Virus record (IMG/VR): IMGVR_UViG_3300038701_002982
Coordinates: 1 to 27,486 of that record
DNA length: 27,486 nt
Source: a virus
Reading direction: 5' to 3' (one strand)
Shown here: one piece after another, positions 1-8,373 of the stretch
Position numbering within the stretch: the first letter of the stretch is position 1
How the letters are laid out: every line of letters starts with the position of its first letter
Position numbers and translations under genes: made by a program
Notes under the pieces: model-generated
Told to the model about the DNA's origin: nothing
The model's database searches: none
The model's input: the letters and a program-made list of their open reading frames with translations, nothing else

Positions 1-63
1 TAAAAGAGATAGGGGAGGAACCCAGCCAAAAACAAGGAGTTAGGTGTGTTTTTTCTTTGGCAC

Positions 64-70
64 TTTGACA
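64..70 (+). promoter_or_regulatory. TTTGACA box before small terminase
   Basis: TTTGACA 13 nt before GTG84. It belongs to the recurring start-associated box described in the findings. No TATAAT-like hexamer lies 16-18 nt downstream, so it does not look like an ordinary sigma-70 -35 element. Confidence 0.4.
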
Positions 71-83
71 CTGGGTCGTTTTG

Positions 84-698
84 GTGGAGAAGGACGGTGA
101 TTTGCTAGCTGAGATGGAGCCGCAGGTTCGGACCGGGAGATCTGCGGTAAGCGGATACAAGGAGACTTACCCGAACTATGCGAAGCGGTATGGGAAGTCC
201 GCGAGGACGGTGAAGCGCTGGGTTGCGATCGGTAAAGAGAAGACGGATCACTGTCCTCTGGATGATCCGGGGGAGATGCGGGCGTGGTGGTCACGGTGCA
301 TGACGCAGAAATGTCCGGATGGAGTTTTGGCGGTCGCGGTGGGGGAGATGAAGGAAGAGGAGAAGGTTCCTGAAATTTCGTCCGTTGAGTTGGAGACGGA
401 TGAGCGCGGGCTCGAGGGGGCGCTGTCGAGATTGGAGCAGGTTGAGGTGACCCTGGCGGCGAAGGCGGATCAACCTGGGCAGGCGACGCCGTGGTTGAAT
501 GCGCTTTCACGGATGACTTCGCTGAAGACGAATATTCGGAAAGAGTTGCAGGCGAGTGGGGAGTTGGTGCCGAAGAAGGAGGTGGCTGCGGAGTTGTTGA
601 GTTTCCACGGGCAGATCGCGACGATTTTGAAAAGCGTCCTGACCGATGAGCAGGGCCGGGAGGTGTTTGAGCTGCTGGAGCGGGAGGTGTTTTCGTGA
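84..698 (+). CDS. Terminase small subunit (Nu1-like), putative
   Basis: Probable DNA-recognition subunit of the packaging terminase. About 204 aa. An N-terminal helix-turn-helix-like stretch (about residues 16-45, with YAKRYGKS and TVKRWVAIG) is followed by an acidic linker and a C-terminal helical region, as in small terminases. It is called mainly from this HTH and its position directly upstream of the GpA-type large subunit, whose GTG start overlaps this stop by 4 nt. The start is uncertain. GTG84 lies 13 nt after a TTTGACA box (64-70), the spacing seen at other genes here. TTG81, TTG102 (7 nt after a GGAGAAGGA stretch) and ATG114 are in-frame alternatives. A transcriptional regulator is the main other possibility. 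Confidence 0.7.
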   Translation: MEKDGDLLAEMEPQVRTGRSAVSGYKETYPNYAKRYGKSARTVKRWVAIGKEKTDHCPLDDPGEMRAWWSRCMTQKCPDGVLAVAVGEMKEEEKVPEISSVELETDERGLEGALSRLEQVEVTLAAKADQPGQATPWLNALSRMTSLKTNIRKELQASGELVPKKEVAAELLSFHGQIATILKSVLTDEQGREVFELLEREVFS

Positions 699-2593
699 GT
701 GCGGTGCGGGATTGGGTGGCTGGCGTTCTCGCCGGGGCTTACAAACCGGAGCCAGGGGAGGAGCCTTGGGAGTGGGCGGAGAGGACCTTGAAGGTTCCGG
801 CCACGGAGAATGAGGAGTGGAAAGACCGTTACTGGTCGAGTTCGGAGACGCCGTATGTCCGGCATTTATTGGCTTGGGCTAAGCGACCAGGGAAGGGGGA
901 GTATCATATCAAGAAGAGTTCCCAGGTGGGTTTCACCATGGCGTTGTTGATCCTGGTGTGCTGGATGATCGTGCACCGGTCGGGGCAGATTGCTTACGCC
1001 ATCGATTCGCTGAAGGAGGCGATCAACATTTCCAAGACGCGGCTGCAGCAGTGGATTAAGAAGAACGATTTGCTTGAGTCGATGGGGGAGGATGAGGATG
1101 ATCTCAATAACCTCACTTATTATCTGAGCGGCTGCACCGTTTACATGATGGGAGCCCATTCGGCGGGGGCCTGGGCGAATAAGTCATTGGTGTTGTGCAT
1201 TCTCGATGAGCTGGACAAGCACAAGCTGATCGATGGCGAGGGCTCGACGGTGGGCCTTGCGCGGGAGCGTTTGAAGCGGCCGAAGAATGCAAAACTCGTG
1301 ACGCTCTCGACTCCGGGCGGCGAGGGGGATGAGGATAATGAGGATCTCACCGACCAGGACAGCCAGATCACCATCGAGCATGCCCGGGGATCGTGCGACG
1401 TCTTGGATCTGCCGTGCCCGCATTGCGAAATCATGCACCCGTTGGAGTGGGAGAATTTCCGATATGATACGGCGGAGTTTCGGCTCCTCGATAAGTCGCT
1501 CGATCTTGAGAAGGTGGAGGCCGAGGCGCACTTCGTTTGTCCGAGCTGCGGGGGTAAAATCTATGAGCATCACAAGCGGGAGATGCTGCAGGGGGTGGTG
1601 CATCGCTCGACGAATCCGAAGGCCGCGCCCAACGTCGTCTCGCTTTACATTTGGGATGCTTACAGTCTTTTCGTGAGTTTCGGGCAGTTGGCTCTGGAGC
1701 GGATCGCGGCGGAGGGGAACGTCGTTGAGATGGCTCGTTTTATGCGGGGCCGGCGGGCGATGAACTACCTGATGAAGGGGGGCGGGGTTGCCGATGACGA
1801 ACTCCTCGAGCTCCGGAAACCATACAAGCGGGGGACGGCTCCGGCGTGCGATTTCCTATTCTATGCGATGGCCGTCGATATTCAGGAGAATGGCGAGGAG
1901 TTCAAATGCACGAAGGGATTTTACGATGTCCACGGAGACTTCTGGGTCGTCGATTGGGACCGCCTGGTGAGCTACGATGAGGTGGTGGAGTTCGCGGATC
2001 AGCCGCTCGAGGTGAATGGCGAGGAAGTCCGGGTGCAGTGTGGCTTTGTGGATGAAGGAAACGGCAAGGACACCACCTTGGCCCGTGAATTCTGCATTCT
2101 CGATGAAAGCGGCCGATTCTTTCCGGTCAAGGGCCGGGGGGCCTCGCAAATCGATCACAAGTGGACGGAATCCAATCACAAAACTCAGTACGGCGAAGGG
2201 GTGACCTATCATCTCAACGATCCGCAGCACAAATGGGAGCTGCTCCATCGGCTCCGGCGGAAGCACTACTCGAAGGAGAAGCAGAAGCGGATCGGGCGGA
2301 TTTATTTGCCCAGCGACGTCGATGAGGACGAAGGATTTTTGAAAGAACTCACAAACGAAATGCCGGTTTGGGTGAAGAACCGATACGGTCGCGGGAAATG
2401 GGATTGGAAGAAGCGTGGCCCGAATGATTTCTGGGACACTCTGAAATACATCATTGGAAAGTGGGACATTGTTTCGCCCCAGCTCTTTGAGGTGATCCTC
2501 GCGGATCCGGAGCGGCGGGCCGTTCTCGAGGCGCAGTTGGCGGCCCGTCGAGAGCAGGATGCGGAAGAGCAGGAGACGGAAGAGGCGGCGTGA
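695..2593 (+). CDS. Phage terminase large subunit, GpA family
   Basis: ATP-driven DNA translocase and endonuclease that cuts concatemeric phage DNA and packages it through the portal. 632 aa, close to lambda gpA length. Visible motifs in order: Walker A-like KSSQVGFT (about 74-81), Walker B VLCILDE (about 166-172) and a coupling motif LVTLSTPGG (about 201-209). A zinc-ribbon-like pair follows, CPHC (241-244) and CPSC (282-285). A C-terminal RNase H-like nuclease region is marked by AVDIQ and FVDEGNG acidic residues. The GTG start overlaps the small-subunit stop (GTGA), so translation is probably coupled. GpA-type enzymes usually act at cos sites, but I could not identify a cos sequence here. 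Confidence 0.95.
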   Translation: MSAVRDWVAGVLAGAYKPEPGEEPWEWAERTLKVPATENEEWKDRYWSSSETPYVRHLLAWAKRPGKGEYHIKKSSQVGFTMALLILVCWMIVHRSGQIAYAIDSLKEAINISKTRLQQWIKKNDLLESMGEDEDDLNNLTYYLSGCTVYMMGAHSAGAWANKSLVLCILDELDKHKLIDGEGSTVGLARERLKRPKNAKLVTLSTPGGEGDEDNEDLTDQDSQITIEHARGSCDVLDLPCPHCEIMHPLEWENFRYDTAEFRLLDKSLDLEKVEAEAHFVCPSCGGKIYEHHKREMLQGVVHRSTNPKAAPNVVSLYIWDAYSLFVSFGQLALERIAAEGNVVEMARFMRGRRAMNYLMKGGGVADDELLELRKPYKRGTAPACDFLFYAMAVDIQENGEEFKCTKGFYDVHGDFWVVDWDRLVSYDEVVEFADQPLEVNGEEVRVQCGFVDEGNGKDTTLAREFCILDESGRFFPVKGRGASQIDHKWTESNHKTQYGEGVTYHLNDPQHKWELLHRLRRKHYSKEKQKRIGRIYLPSDVDEDEGFLKELTNEMPVWVKNRYGRGKWDWKKRGPNDFWDTLKYIIGKWDIVSPQLFEVILADPERRAVLEAQLAARREQDAEEQETEEAA

Positions 2594-2595
2594 CG

Positions 2596-2602
2596 TTTGA
2601 CA
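2596..2602 (+). promoter_or_regulatory. TTTGACA box before gpW-like gene
   Basis: TTTGACA 14 nt before ATG2617, just after the terminase stop. It favours ATG2617 over the overlapping GTG2590. Confidence 0.35.
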
Positions 2603-2616
2603 CTCCGCCGCTGCCG

Positions 2617-2952
2617 ATGGCACGACGTGGACCGAATGTGACTGGCTTGGTGGCGAACCAAGTTTTGCTGGCGGCAATTCGCCGTTTTTTAAAAACGCAG
2701 AAGGCGATTGAGGCGGCTTACCAGGAGGCGCTCAAGGCGAAGACCGAGCGGCTGGTTGAGGTCGTGATTACGTCGGGATCGTTCGAAGGCGGAGGCACCG
2801 CCGGTCAGCTGGCCGGAGATCCGGAGGAGATGATGGTGGCTTGCGAGGTCGCGCTCCAGGAGATCGAGGCCGAGGGTCAGTGCGGTGGGGTGGGGCCCTC
2901 GCGGAGTGGTGGGGTGTATTTTGACTTTTCAACCCGCCGGGTCGGCTCGTAA
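2617..2952 (+). CDS. Head-tail connector, gpW-like (putative)
   Basis: 111 aa from ATG2617. An in-frame GTG at 2590, overlapping the terminase stop as GTGA, would give 120 aa. The middle is a pair of predicted helices around a short beta hairpin (ALKAKTERLVEVVITSG, then a second helix with EEMMVACEVALQEIEAE). This resembles the lambda gpW fold of helix, hairpin and helix that seals the portal after packaging. The position between large terminase and portal is that of lambda W. The Gly/Ser/Arg-rich tail (about the last 30 residues) has no counterpart in the 68-aa gpW. The name rests on synteny and secondary-structure pattern, not on a strong motif. Confidence 0.6.
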   Translation: MARRGPNVTGLVANQVLLAAIRRFLKTQKAIEAAYQEALKAKTERLVEVVITSGSFEGGGTAGQLAGDPEEMMVACEVALQEIEAEGQCGGVGPSRSGGVYFDFSTRRVGS

Positions 2953-2955
2953 CAG

Positions 2956-4743
2956 ATGGCTCGAAAGCGGAAAACTAAAAATCGTTCGTCCCAGCGTCCA
3001 CCGCGGGCGGTAGCTCCGGATTCCGGGGCTGCCGCTTCCGGGCCTGACCTGGGGCCGATGTCCTGGTCCTTCGGATCGGCATACGATGGAGCGAACTGGA
3101 GCGAGAAACGCGGATACGTCGACTGGAACACGCTCGACACCCGGCTCGAGCTGGACTCGTTCTCTCGCGAGGAATTGGTCCGTCGGGTTCGGTGGCTTTC
3201 CAAGAACATCGGCTTCATGAAAGGGGTCGTGAATGGCCTCGCGGATCTGGTCGGCTACATGATGCCCCAGGCCCGCACCGGCGATGCGGAATGGAATGCC
3301 GCCGCAGAAGTGAACTATCACGCCCGGGCCGGGGCTCCTCTGGTCTTCGATGCGGCGGGGAAATTCGACGTCTTCGACGCGCAGCTTTTGCAGACGCGCA
3401 CCTGGCTGCGCGATGGCGAGCTGCTGACCGCTCTCACCGAGACGCCCTCGAAGGGTGCGCGGGTGGCCTTTTTTGAAAGTCACCGTCTCGCAAATCCCGA
3501 GGATGCCAGTGACCGCTGGTTGGACGGGGTGCTGGCCACTCCGCAAGGACGTCACGCCCGCTACGCGATCAAGGATCAAAGCGGGAAGGCGAAGCAGTTC
3601 GATGCGCGAAACATCATTTACTTCGGCGAATGGGAGAGCTGCGGTCACCACCGCAGCGTGCCGCCCCTGGCGCATGCCGTAAACCACGCCGTCGACATCA
3701 CCGAAATCTGGTCGGATACCAAGCACGCGATCAAGACCGCCGGTCTCTTCGGGGCCTACACCACGAACACCGATGAGAAGGGGGCTCGGCAACGCAGCGG
3801 GCTGGGGTCAAATTTGGTCGGGAAAGAATCCCCCTCGGGAGAGGCTTACAATTCGGCGGAAGTCTGGGCCGGCTCGGGGAGCGGTGGCGTGCCGGATTTG
3901 CCGAAGGGAAAAGATTTGAAGATTCTCCACGACTCGCGGCCTCATCCCAACATCCGGGATTTGATCCGGGATTTGATCCGCGACATCGCGCTCGGGACTG
4001 GGTGTCCGGTGGAGATCATCTGGGAACTCTCCGGCCTGAATGGTCCCGGGGTGCGCTTCATGCTCGAGCGTTTGGACCGGTGGATTTCGCGGCGGCAGAA
4101 GCCGTTGCGCGCGTGGAATACCCGCCACTACGTTTACCACATGGCCAAGGAAATGAAGGCTGGCCGATTGCGCGAGTGCCGCGATCCCAACTGGTGGAAG
4201 GTGGCGTGGATCGGTCAGAAATCGATGACGATTGACCGGAGTCGCGACAAGGACCAGCTCGATCTTTACGATGGCGGGATGACAACGCTCTCCGATTACT
4301 ACGCGCAGCGCGGGCAGGATTGGGAAGAGCAGGTGAAGCAAAAAATCCTCGAGCGGAAATTGATCCGCGAGGAGTGCGCCCGCCAGGGGCTGGAGCCCGA
4401 TGAAGTTTTCCGGCCGCGTCAAGGAGCGGCTGGAATCGGGGCAAGTGAGAGTTCGGAATCCGGAGCCGCTGGAGATCCTTCAGAAGTCGTCGATATCGAT
4501 GAGAATATGGAGCTGGGAGATTACGGGATCGCGGTCCGCGCTGGAGTGGTGACTCCTCAAGTGGAAGATGAGGATTATTTCCGTGAAACTTGGGGGCTTC
4601 CTAAGATGTCCAAGGCGGCGAGGAAGGCTTGGCTTGAGGAGCGTAACACGCGACGTCCGATTACACTGAAAGATAAAGATGAGGCTGCGGTGAAAGCTAA
4701 AGTTTCAAAAGAAACCAAACCCGAAAAACAAGAAGATGAATGA
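2956..4743 (+). CDS. Portal protein, lambda family
   Basis: Dodecameric ring at the capsid vertex through which DNA enters and leaves. 595 aa against about 530 in lambda gpB. Family features: an N-terminal basic region, SKNIGFMKGVVNGLADLVG (about 84-102), then the conserved core with RTWLRDGELLTAL and IIYFGEWE, and an H-x-x-S-V-P-P-L-A-H stretch. The glycine-containing GTGCPVEIIWELSG segment (about 348-361) is characteristic of lambda-type portals. The C-terminal about 130 residues are acidic and Lys/Glu-rich. The start is ATG2956, since an in-frame stop sits at 2950. The end overlaps the protease start by 8 nt. IRDLIRDLIRD near residue 335 reflects a tiny DNA duplication. Confidence 0.95.
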   Translation: MARKRKTKNRSSQRPPRAVAPDSGAAASGPDLGPMSWSFGSAYDGANWSEKRGYVDWNTLDTRLELDSFSREELVRRVRWLSKNIGFMKGVVNGLADLVGYMMPQARTGDAEWNAAAEVNYHARAGAPLVFDAAGKFDVFDAQLLQTRTWLRDGELLTALTETPSKGARVAFFESHRLANPEDASDRWLDGVLATPQGRHARYAIKDQSGKAKQFDARNIIYFGEWESCGHHRSVPPLAHAVNHAVDITEIWSDTKHAIKTAGLFGAYTTNTDEKGARQRSGLGSNLVGKESPSGEAYNSAEVWAGSGSGGVPDLPKGKDLKILHDSRPHPNIRDLIRDLIRDIALGTGCPVEIIWELSGLNGPGVRFMLERLDRWISRRQKPLRAWNTRHYVYHMAKEMKAGRLRECRDPNWWKVAWIGQKSMTIDRSRDKDQLDLYDGGMTTLSDYYAQRGQDWEEQVKQKILERKLIREECARQGLEPDEVFRPRQGAAGIGASESSESGAAGDPSEVVDIDENMELGDYGIAVRAGVVTPQVEDEDYFRETWGLPKMSKAARKAWLEERNTRRPITLKDKDEAAVKAKVSKETKPEKQEDE

Positions 4744-5554
4744 TCCCACTTTCGCTGCACAACTTTACTCCGAGCCCTGGGCGATTATGCCGTCTGCCTT
4801 CGCGGACCTGGTTCGGCAGGTTCATGATCCTTCTCAACGCGCGGATGATAAGGTGGGGCATGTTCATTCTAGTTTCGGCCCGGTTTATTCGAATCAGGTA
4901 GAGCTGGTGGGTGGGGTGGCCATCGTGCCGGTGCACGGGGTGATCGGTCGGCATTGTTCCGCCTTCCAGCAGTGGATCGGGATGGCGGATACGGCGCTGC
5001 TCCAGGAGCAGTTGCGAAATATCCGCGATGACAAGGATGTTGATCTGGTAGTGCTGAATCTCCGGACCCCCGGGGGGCTGGCCTTGGGGCTCGAGGAGAC
5101 GGCGGCTACGATCCGGGAAGTGTCTGCGGCTGGGAAGCCGGTGATTGGATATGCGGATTCGCTCTGCGCGAGCGCGGGCTACCATCTCGTTGCGGCCTGC
5201 GATGCGGTTTATGCGGATCCTTCCGCGCGGGTGGGTTCTATCTCCACCATCATGGCGGGGGTTGATAGCTCGAAGGCCTGGGAGGATGCGGGGTATGAGT
5301 TGAAGCTCTTCGCCTCTGGGGCTCTCAAGGCCTTGGGGATGGGCGGGAAGAAGTGGACGGAGGAAGAGGAGCGTCACATGGAGGAGCGGCTCCAGCACTT
5401 CGACGGTCAGTTTAAGAACTTCGTTCGCTCCCGGCGGCCGGTGAGCGATGAACACATGCAAGGGCAGGTGTGGCAAGCGAAGGAGGTCAGCGGGTTGCTG
5501 GTCGATGGCTTCGCGGAAACCCTTCCGGAGCTGGTGGCGGGGTTGTTGGAGTGA
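4736..5554 (+). CDS. S49 (SppA-type) prohead protease
   Basis: Serine protease of the ClpP/crotonase fold that processes scaffold and head proteins during capsid maturation, like lambda gpC. 272 aa. A catalytic Ser is expected at S146 in the CASAGY motif. The paired general-base Lys is probably K198 in FASGALKALG. LNLRTPGG (108-114) is the oxyanion-loop region. It is much shorter than lambda gpC (439 aa) and lacks a fused scaffold domain. The scaffold function appears to be a separate gene downstream (6175-6792). The ATG start overlaps the portal stop by 8 nt. Confidence 0.93.
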   Translation: MNDPTFAAQLYSEPWAIMPSAFADLVRQVHDPSQRADDKVGHVHSSFGPVYSNQVELVGGVAIVPVHGVIGRHCSAFQQWIGMADTALLQEQLRNIRDDKDVDLVVLNLRTPGGLALGLEETAATIREVSAAGKPVIGYADSLCASAGYHLVAACDAVYADPSARVGSISTIMAGVDSSKAWEDAGYELKLFASGALKALGMGGKKWTEEEERHMEERLQHFDGQFKNFVRSRRPVSDEHMQGQVWQAKEVSGLLVDGFAETLPELVAGLLE

Positions 5555-5574
5555 GAGGAGGATCGGCGCAGCGC

Positions 5575-6078
5575 TCAGCTCTTCTCCTTCAAATAGCGGG
5601 TTTTCCCGGCGGTGGAGTGGTATCCTTCCCAGAGGTCTCCGTTTTTGTGGAAGACGATGAAGCTGCTGCCGGTGCCGTAGTTGAAGAGGATGGCGTTGTC
5701 TGAGAGTCGTTGCCAGGTGGCGGATTTGTATTTGGTGCACTCGGTTTTCCCGGCCTCAAGGAAGGTGAGGTAGGTGATGGTGTCTTTGTTGCTGCCGAGG
5801 AAGGCGTGTTTTCTGCCGATCAGGGGGTCGTTGCTGTGCTGACTTTTTTGCTCCGAGTTCTTGTCGATGACCTTTTGGATGGCGAGAGCTTCTTTGAGCT
5901 TGTTCGCGGCGGCGTGCTTTTTCTTGAGCCGTTCGAGCGCGGCGTTGAATTTATCATCGAGCTTGGCGACCTCGTGATTCCGGCGGAGCAGGAGGTCGGC
6001 GGCGTCAACGGGCAGGGGGTCAGCGAGGCAGTTTGAGGCGAGGATGGGCAGGATGAGGAGGAATCGGAATAGTTTCAT
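5575..6078 (-). CDS. Secreted coiled-coil protein, moron candidate
   Basis: 167 aa, read opposite to every neighbour in the head operon. A hydrophobic N-terminal signal peptide (residues about 1-20, ending near CLADP) predicts export. The cysteine before the site sits in a poor lipobox (ASNC). A charged coiled coil follows (about 30-70, LDDKFNAALERLKKK style, common in secreted Verrucomicrobiota and Planctomycetota proteins). The C-terminal beta-rich domain (about 85-165) ends in a W-x-G-Y-H motif and a GKTRYL tail. ATG6078 is chosen because the signal peptide begins there, although the frame stays open to 6159. No clear Shine-Dalgarno is seen. A separately expressed lysogenic-conversion gene is likely, function unknown. 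Confidence 0.75.
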   Translation of the reverse strand: MKLFRFLLILPILASNCLADPLPVDAADLLLRRNHEVAKLDDKFNAALERLKKKHAAANKLKEALAIQKVIDKNSEQKSQHSNDPLIGRKHAFLGSNKDTITYLTFLEAGKTECTKYKSATWQRLSDNAILFNYGTGSSFIVFHKNGDLWEGYHSTAGKTRYLKEKS

Positions 6079-6151
6079 GGTGAGTGTTGATATCAAGAAA
6101 GTGAGATTTTGTCCGCTATAAAGCATGCCGAGTTGTGTAATCAGTGCGATT

Positions 6152-6158
6152 TTTGACA
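6152..6158 (+). promoter_or_regulatory. TTTGACA box before scaffold-like gene
   Basis: TTTGACA (preceded by further T residues) 16 nt before ATG6175, in the 96-nt gap between the divergent moron and scaffold-like genes. Confidence 0.35.
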
Positions 6159-6174
6159 AGCGCGGGACTGTGTT

Positions 6175-6792
6175 ATGCGGTCCAAATTTCTACCTTTCTT
6201 CTTGTTTTCGTCCATCATGGGGGATGCGCCTGCCTTCGGTGGTGGGGGTGGCTCTCCAGCGGCGACCCCGGTTTCTTCCGACGCTCCTGATCCGGCGGCT
6301 CCAAATCCTCCTGCCGCTCCGCCCTCCCAGGCGGTTCCGCCCGCCCCGGCACCTTCCCAGCAAGCGGATCCTCCCGCTCCTCCTCGTGAGCCTTCGGTGG
6401 GCGAGCGCGTGCAGTCCATCCTGAAAACGCGCGGCGGGTTGCAGGCTCAGGCCAATGACCTTTCCGGCCAGGTCGAGCAGTTGACCACGGCCAATCAAAC
6501 TCTCACGAGCGAGCGCGATGCCGCAGTGGCTCGCGCCGAAAAGGCTGAGGCCAAGGTGGGCGAGTATGAAGCCGAGCTCAAGAAGCTCGAGGCCGCCGCC
6601 ACGACTGTCTCTCAAGGCGTGGTCGATCAAGTCGCACAGCTCGGCATTTCCGAAGCGTCTCTTCCTCCCAGCCAGGGCGGGGATGACGTCGAGGAAACCT
6701 GGGACAGCATCCAGGCCAAGCTCGATCAAACGACTGACCCTGCCGAGCGGGGCCGCCTCGCTGAGAAGCAGATCGCGATCATGGGGATCTAA
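6175..6792 (+). CDS. Scaffold-like coiled-coil protein
   Basis: 205 aa from ATG6175, or 191 aa from ATG6217 (MGDAPAFGGGG). The first 15 residues are hydrophobic and unusual for a scaffold, so 6217 could be the true start. The TTTGACA box 16 nt upstream favours 6175. An Ala/Pro/Gly-rich disordered N-terminus (to about 75) precedes a long coiled coil (about 90-150, with a Leu/Ala heptad pattern) and an acidic C-terminal segment. A separate coiled-coil gene between protease and major capsid is the usual place for an assembly scaffold. No sequence motif proves the role. Confidence 0.65.
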   Translation: MRSKFLPFFLFSSIMGDAPAFGGGGGSPAATPVSSDAPDPAAPNPPAAPPSQAVPPAPAPSQQADPPAPPREPSVGERVQSILKTRGGLQAQANDLSGQVEQLTTANQTLTSERDAAVARAEKAEAKVGEYEAELKKLEAAATTVSQGVVDQVAQLGISEASLPPSQGGDDVEETWDSIQAKLDQTTDPAERGRLAEKQIAIMGI

Positions 6793-6839
6793 AGCCCTTT
6801 CAATTCATCCTCCTTTTTCAAATTTAAAGAAAAATCACC

Positions 6840-7781
6840 ATGCCAGCTACTCTTACTCCCACCATCATTCTCCAGCGCGTTATCCAGCAGGTCCGCGTTG
6901 AGGCTCCGATGCTGTCCTATTTCGCAGGCGGCTTCACCAATCAGCGGGTCCGTCTCGGGCAGACCGCGATTGCTCATATCGTCTCCTCACCCACGCCGGA
7001 GGTCATCGATGTCTCCGACCCGGCCTCCGACCGGAATTTGATGGGGGGGGACGACACCAAGGACCTTCTCTCCGACGTCCAAATCACGCTCGATAAGGAG
7101 GTCCGCGTCACTCTTTCGCTGACTCGGGTCAATGCGCTCCAGGATAACAAGCAGGCACTTTCGGAGATCTTCTCCAATGCCGCCGCTGCCGTCGCGAAAG
7201 GCATTGTCGACAACATCTTGAGCAAGGTCACGGCCGCGAACTTTACCAACGTGACCACCGAGACCGCCGTCAATACCGACATCGACACTCTGGCTGCGAT
7301 CCGCGCGGCGATGAATGGTCGCGGAGTTGGGAAGCAGCGCTTCGGTCTCATCAATTCGGACGTGGCCAATGCTCTCGGAACCGATACCCGGATCGGCAGC
7401 AATGACTATGAGGGTCAGCGCCTGGGCGGGGATCCTTACGCGAGGTTCCAGAATATCCAGGGCTGCCGCGAAATTGCCGAGTATCCGGACTTCCCGGGGA
7501 ACTCGCAAAACCTCTCCGGTTTCTTCTTCGAGAAAAGCGGGATCCAGTATGTCACCACCATCCCCGATGACTCCGGCAAGACAGCCGAGGATCTCGGGAT
7601 TCCGAAGGTGCTCAAGTATGACCAGGTCCGCGATCCGGCCACCGGCCTGACTCTGCAGTCGGTCATGGGCATGGATCAGAATACGGAGGAGATTTTCATG
7701 GTCATCCGTCTCCTGGTTGGGTCAAAATTGGGCGGCACCGAGCTGGGTGCTCGTGGTCAGCGTCTCCGCACGAGCGCTTAA
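6840..7781 (+). CDS. Major capsid protein (HK97-fold, by position)
   Basis: 313 aa, close to the size of lambda gpE (341 aa). The pattern fits a capsid subunit. The N-terminal arm contains AHIVSSPTPEV, followed by a helical spine (LSEIFSNAAAAVAKGIVDNIL, 105-125). A P-domain-like stretch has a conserved RFGLINSDVANAL segment, and the C-terminal beta strands contain LSGFFFEKSGIQYVTTIP. It directly follows protease and scaffold, as in lambda-type head operons. The start is preceded by an A-rich leader (about 6828-6839) instead of a Shine-Dalgarno sequence, a context often linked to high expression in phyla that rely little on it. The exact capsid family (E-like or another) is uncertain. Confidence 0.85.
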   Translation: MPATLTPTIILQRVIQQVRVEAPMLSYFAGGFTNQRVRLGQTAIAHIVSSPTPEVIDVSDPASDRNLMGGDDTKDLLSDVQITLDKEVRVTLSLTRVNALQDNKQALSEIFSNAAAAVAKGIVDNILSKVTAANFTNVTTETAVNTDIDTLAAIRAAMNGRGVGKQRFGLINSDVANALGTDTRIGSNDYEGQRLGGDPYARFQNIQGCREIAEYPDFPGNSQNLSGFFFEKSGIQYVTTIPDDSGKTAEDLGIPKVLKYDQVRDPATGLTLQSVMGMDQNTEEIFMVIRLLVGSKLGGTELGARGQRLRTSA

Positions 7782-7828
7782 TCTCAACCCTCAAGGCCGT
7801 GGCGTGCTGTGGCCGATCTGAAGAAATT

Positions 7829-8287
7829 ATGACACATTTAGTTTTGGGATATAAATCCCGCGCAAGAAGGGCCGAGGCCGAGGTGCTCTACCTGGGGCAG
7901 GATGGCAATGCGGCTCGGAAAAAGATGCACGAACCCGGCGAAGGGTTCGTGCGGACCGAGTTGAGTCATCCCAGGCCGGTGAAGTATCGCCACTTCAATA
8001 CCGAGGAAGAGTCGGAGGATTCGGCCAAGGCTAAGGAGGCTGCCGCCGCGGCGGCTGCCAAGGTCGAAGCCGAGCGCGAGCGCATCAAGGCCGAGAAAGC
8101 CGCTGCCGAAGCCAAGGAGAAGGAAGCTGCCGAGAAAGCCGCTGCCGCCGCCAAGGAAAAGGAAGCTGCCGAGAAAGCCGCTGCCGAAGCCAAGGAGAAG
8201 GAAGCTGCCGAGAAGGCCGCTGCCGATGCCAAGGAGAAGGAACCCGTCAAGAAGCCGGATCCCAAGTCCAAGGGTAAGGCCAAATAA
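7829..8287 (+). CDS. KEKE-repeat head protein (FI-like position)
   Basis: 152 aa from ATG7829. The frame is open to GTG7799, but the sequence from MTHLVLGYK looks like the natural N-terminus. Residues 1-60 form a small folded domain with no recognised motif. Residues about 65-140 are an Ala/Lys/Glu helix of four 13-residue repeats (EKAAAEAKEKEAA type), followed by a Lys/Pro-rich tail. It lies directly after the capsid gene and before a terminator, the position of lambda FI, whose Ala-rich product aids packaging. A decoration protein is another option. The role is inferred from position only. Confidence 0.6.
   Translation: MTHLVLGYKSRARRAEAEVLYLGQDGNAARKKMHEPGEGFVRTELSHPRPVKYRHFNTEEESEDSAKAKEAAAAAAAKVEAERERIKAEKAAAEAKEKEAAEKAAAAAKEKEAAEKAAAEAKEKEAAEKAAADAKEKEPVKKPDPKSKGKAK
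8090..8245 (+). repeat. 39-bp tandem repeat, four copies, in coding frame
   Basis: Four consecutive 39-bp units starting at 8090, 8129, 8168 and 8207 encode the 13-residue EKAAA(E/A/D)AKEKEAA repeats. The units are nearly identical at DNA level and preserve frame, so copy number could change without breaking the gene. Confidence 0.85.
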
Positions 8288-8320
8288 TTTTCATTAACGT
8301 TCGTCTCGTTTGTTGAAACA

Positions 8321-8356
8321 AGCCCCGGTTCCCTTTTGGGTTCCGGGGCTTTTTTT
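8321..8356 (+). terminator. Intrinsic terminator after capsid block
   Basis: The stem AGCCCCGG/CCGGGGCT (8321-8328 with 8343-8350) is extended by CCC/GGG across a TT/TT mismatch with a TTTT loop, and is followed by a run of T residues to 8356. It separates the capsid genes from the neck genes. Confidence 0.85.
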
Positions 8357-8360
8357 GACT
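8354..8360 (+). promoter_or_regulatory. TTTGACT box before FII-like gene
   Basis: TTTGACT, a one-base variant of the box, sits 13 nt before ATG8374 and overlaps the T-run of the terminator. Confidence 0.35.
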
Positions 8361-8373
8361 TTGCGCGAGAAGC

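Noticed and set aside
1-63. A cos site upstream of the small terminase
   Set aside because: This is where one would be expected for a GpA-type phage, but no recognisable repeats or binding sites are visible in the short stretch available.
2919-2926. TTTTGACT upstream of the portal gene as another start-associated box
   Set aside because: It is 29 nt from the portal ATG and lies inside the coding end of the preceding gene, outside the 13-16 nt spacing seen elsewhere.
2929-3792. 287-codon open frame on the minus strand
   Set aside because: Antisense to the portal gene, which has clear family motifs. No motif or start signal of its own.
8090-8245. CRISPR array
   Set aside because: Units are continuous without unique spacers and encode a regular protein repeat.
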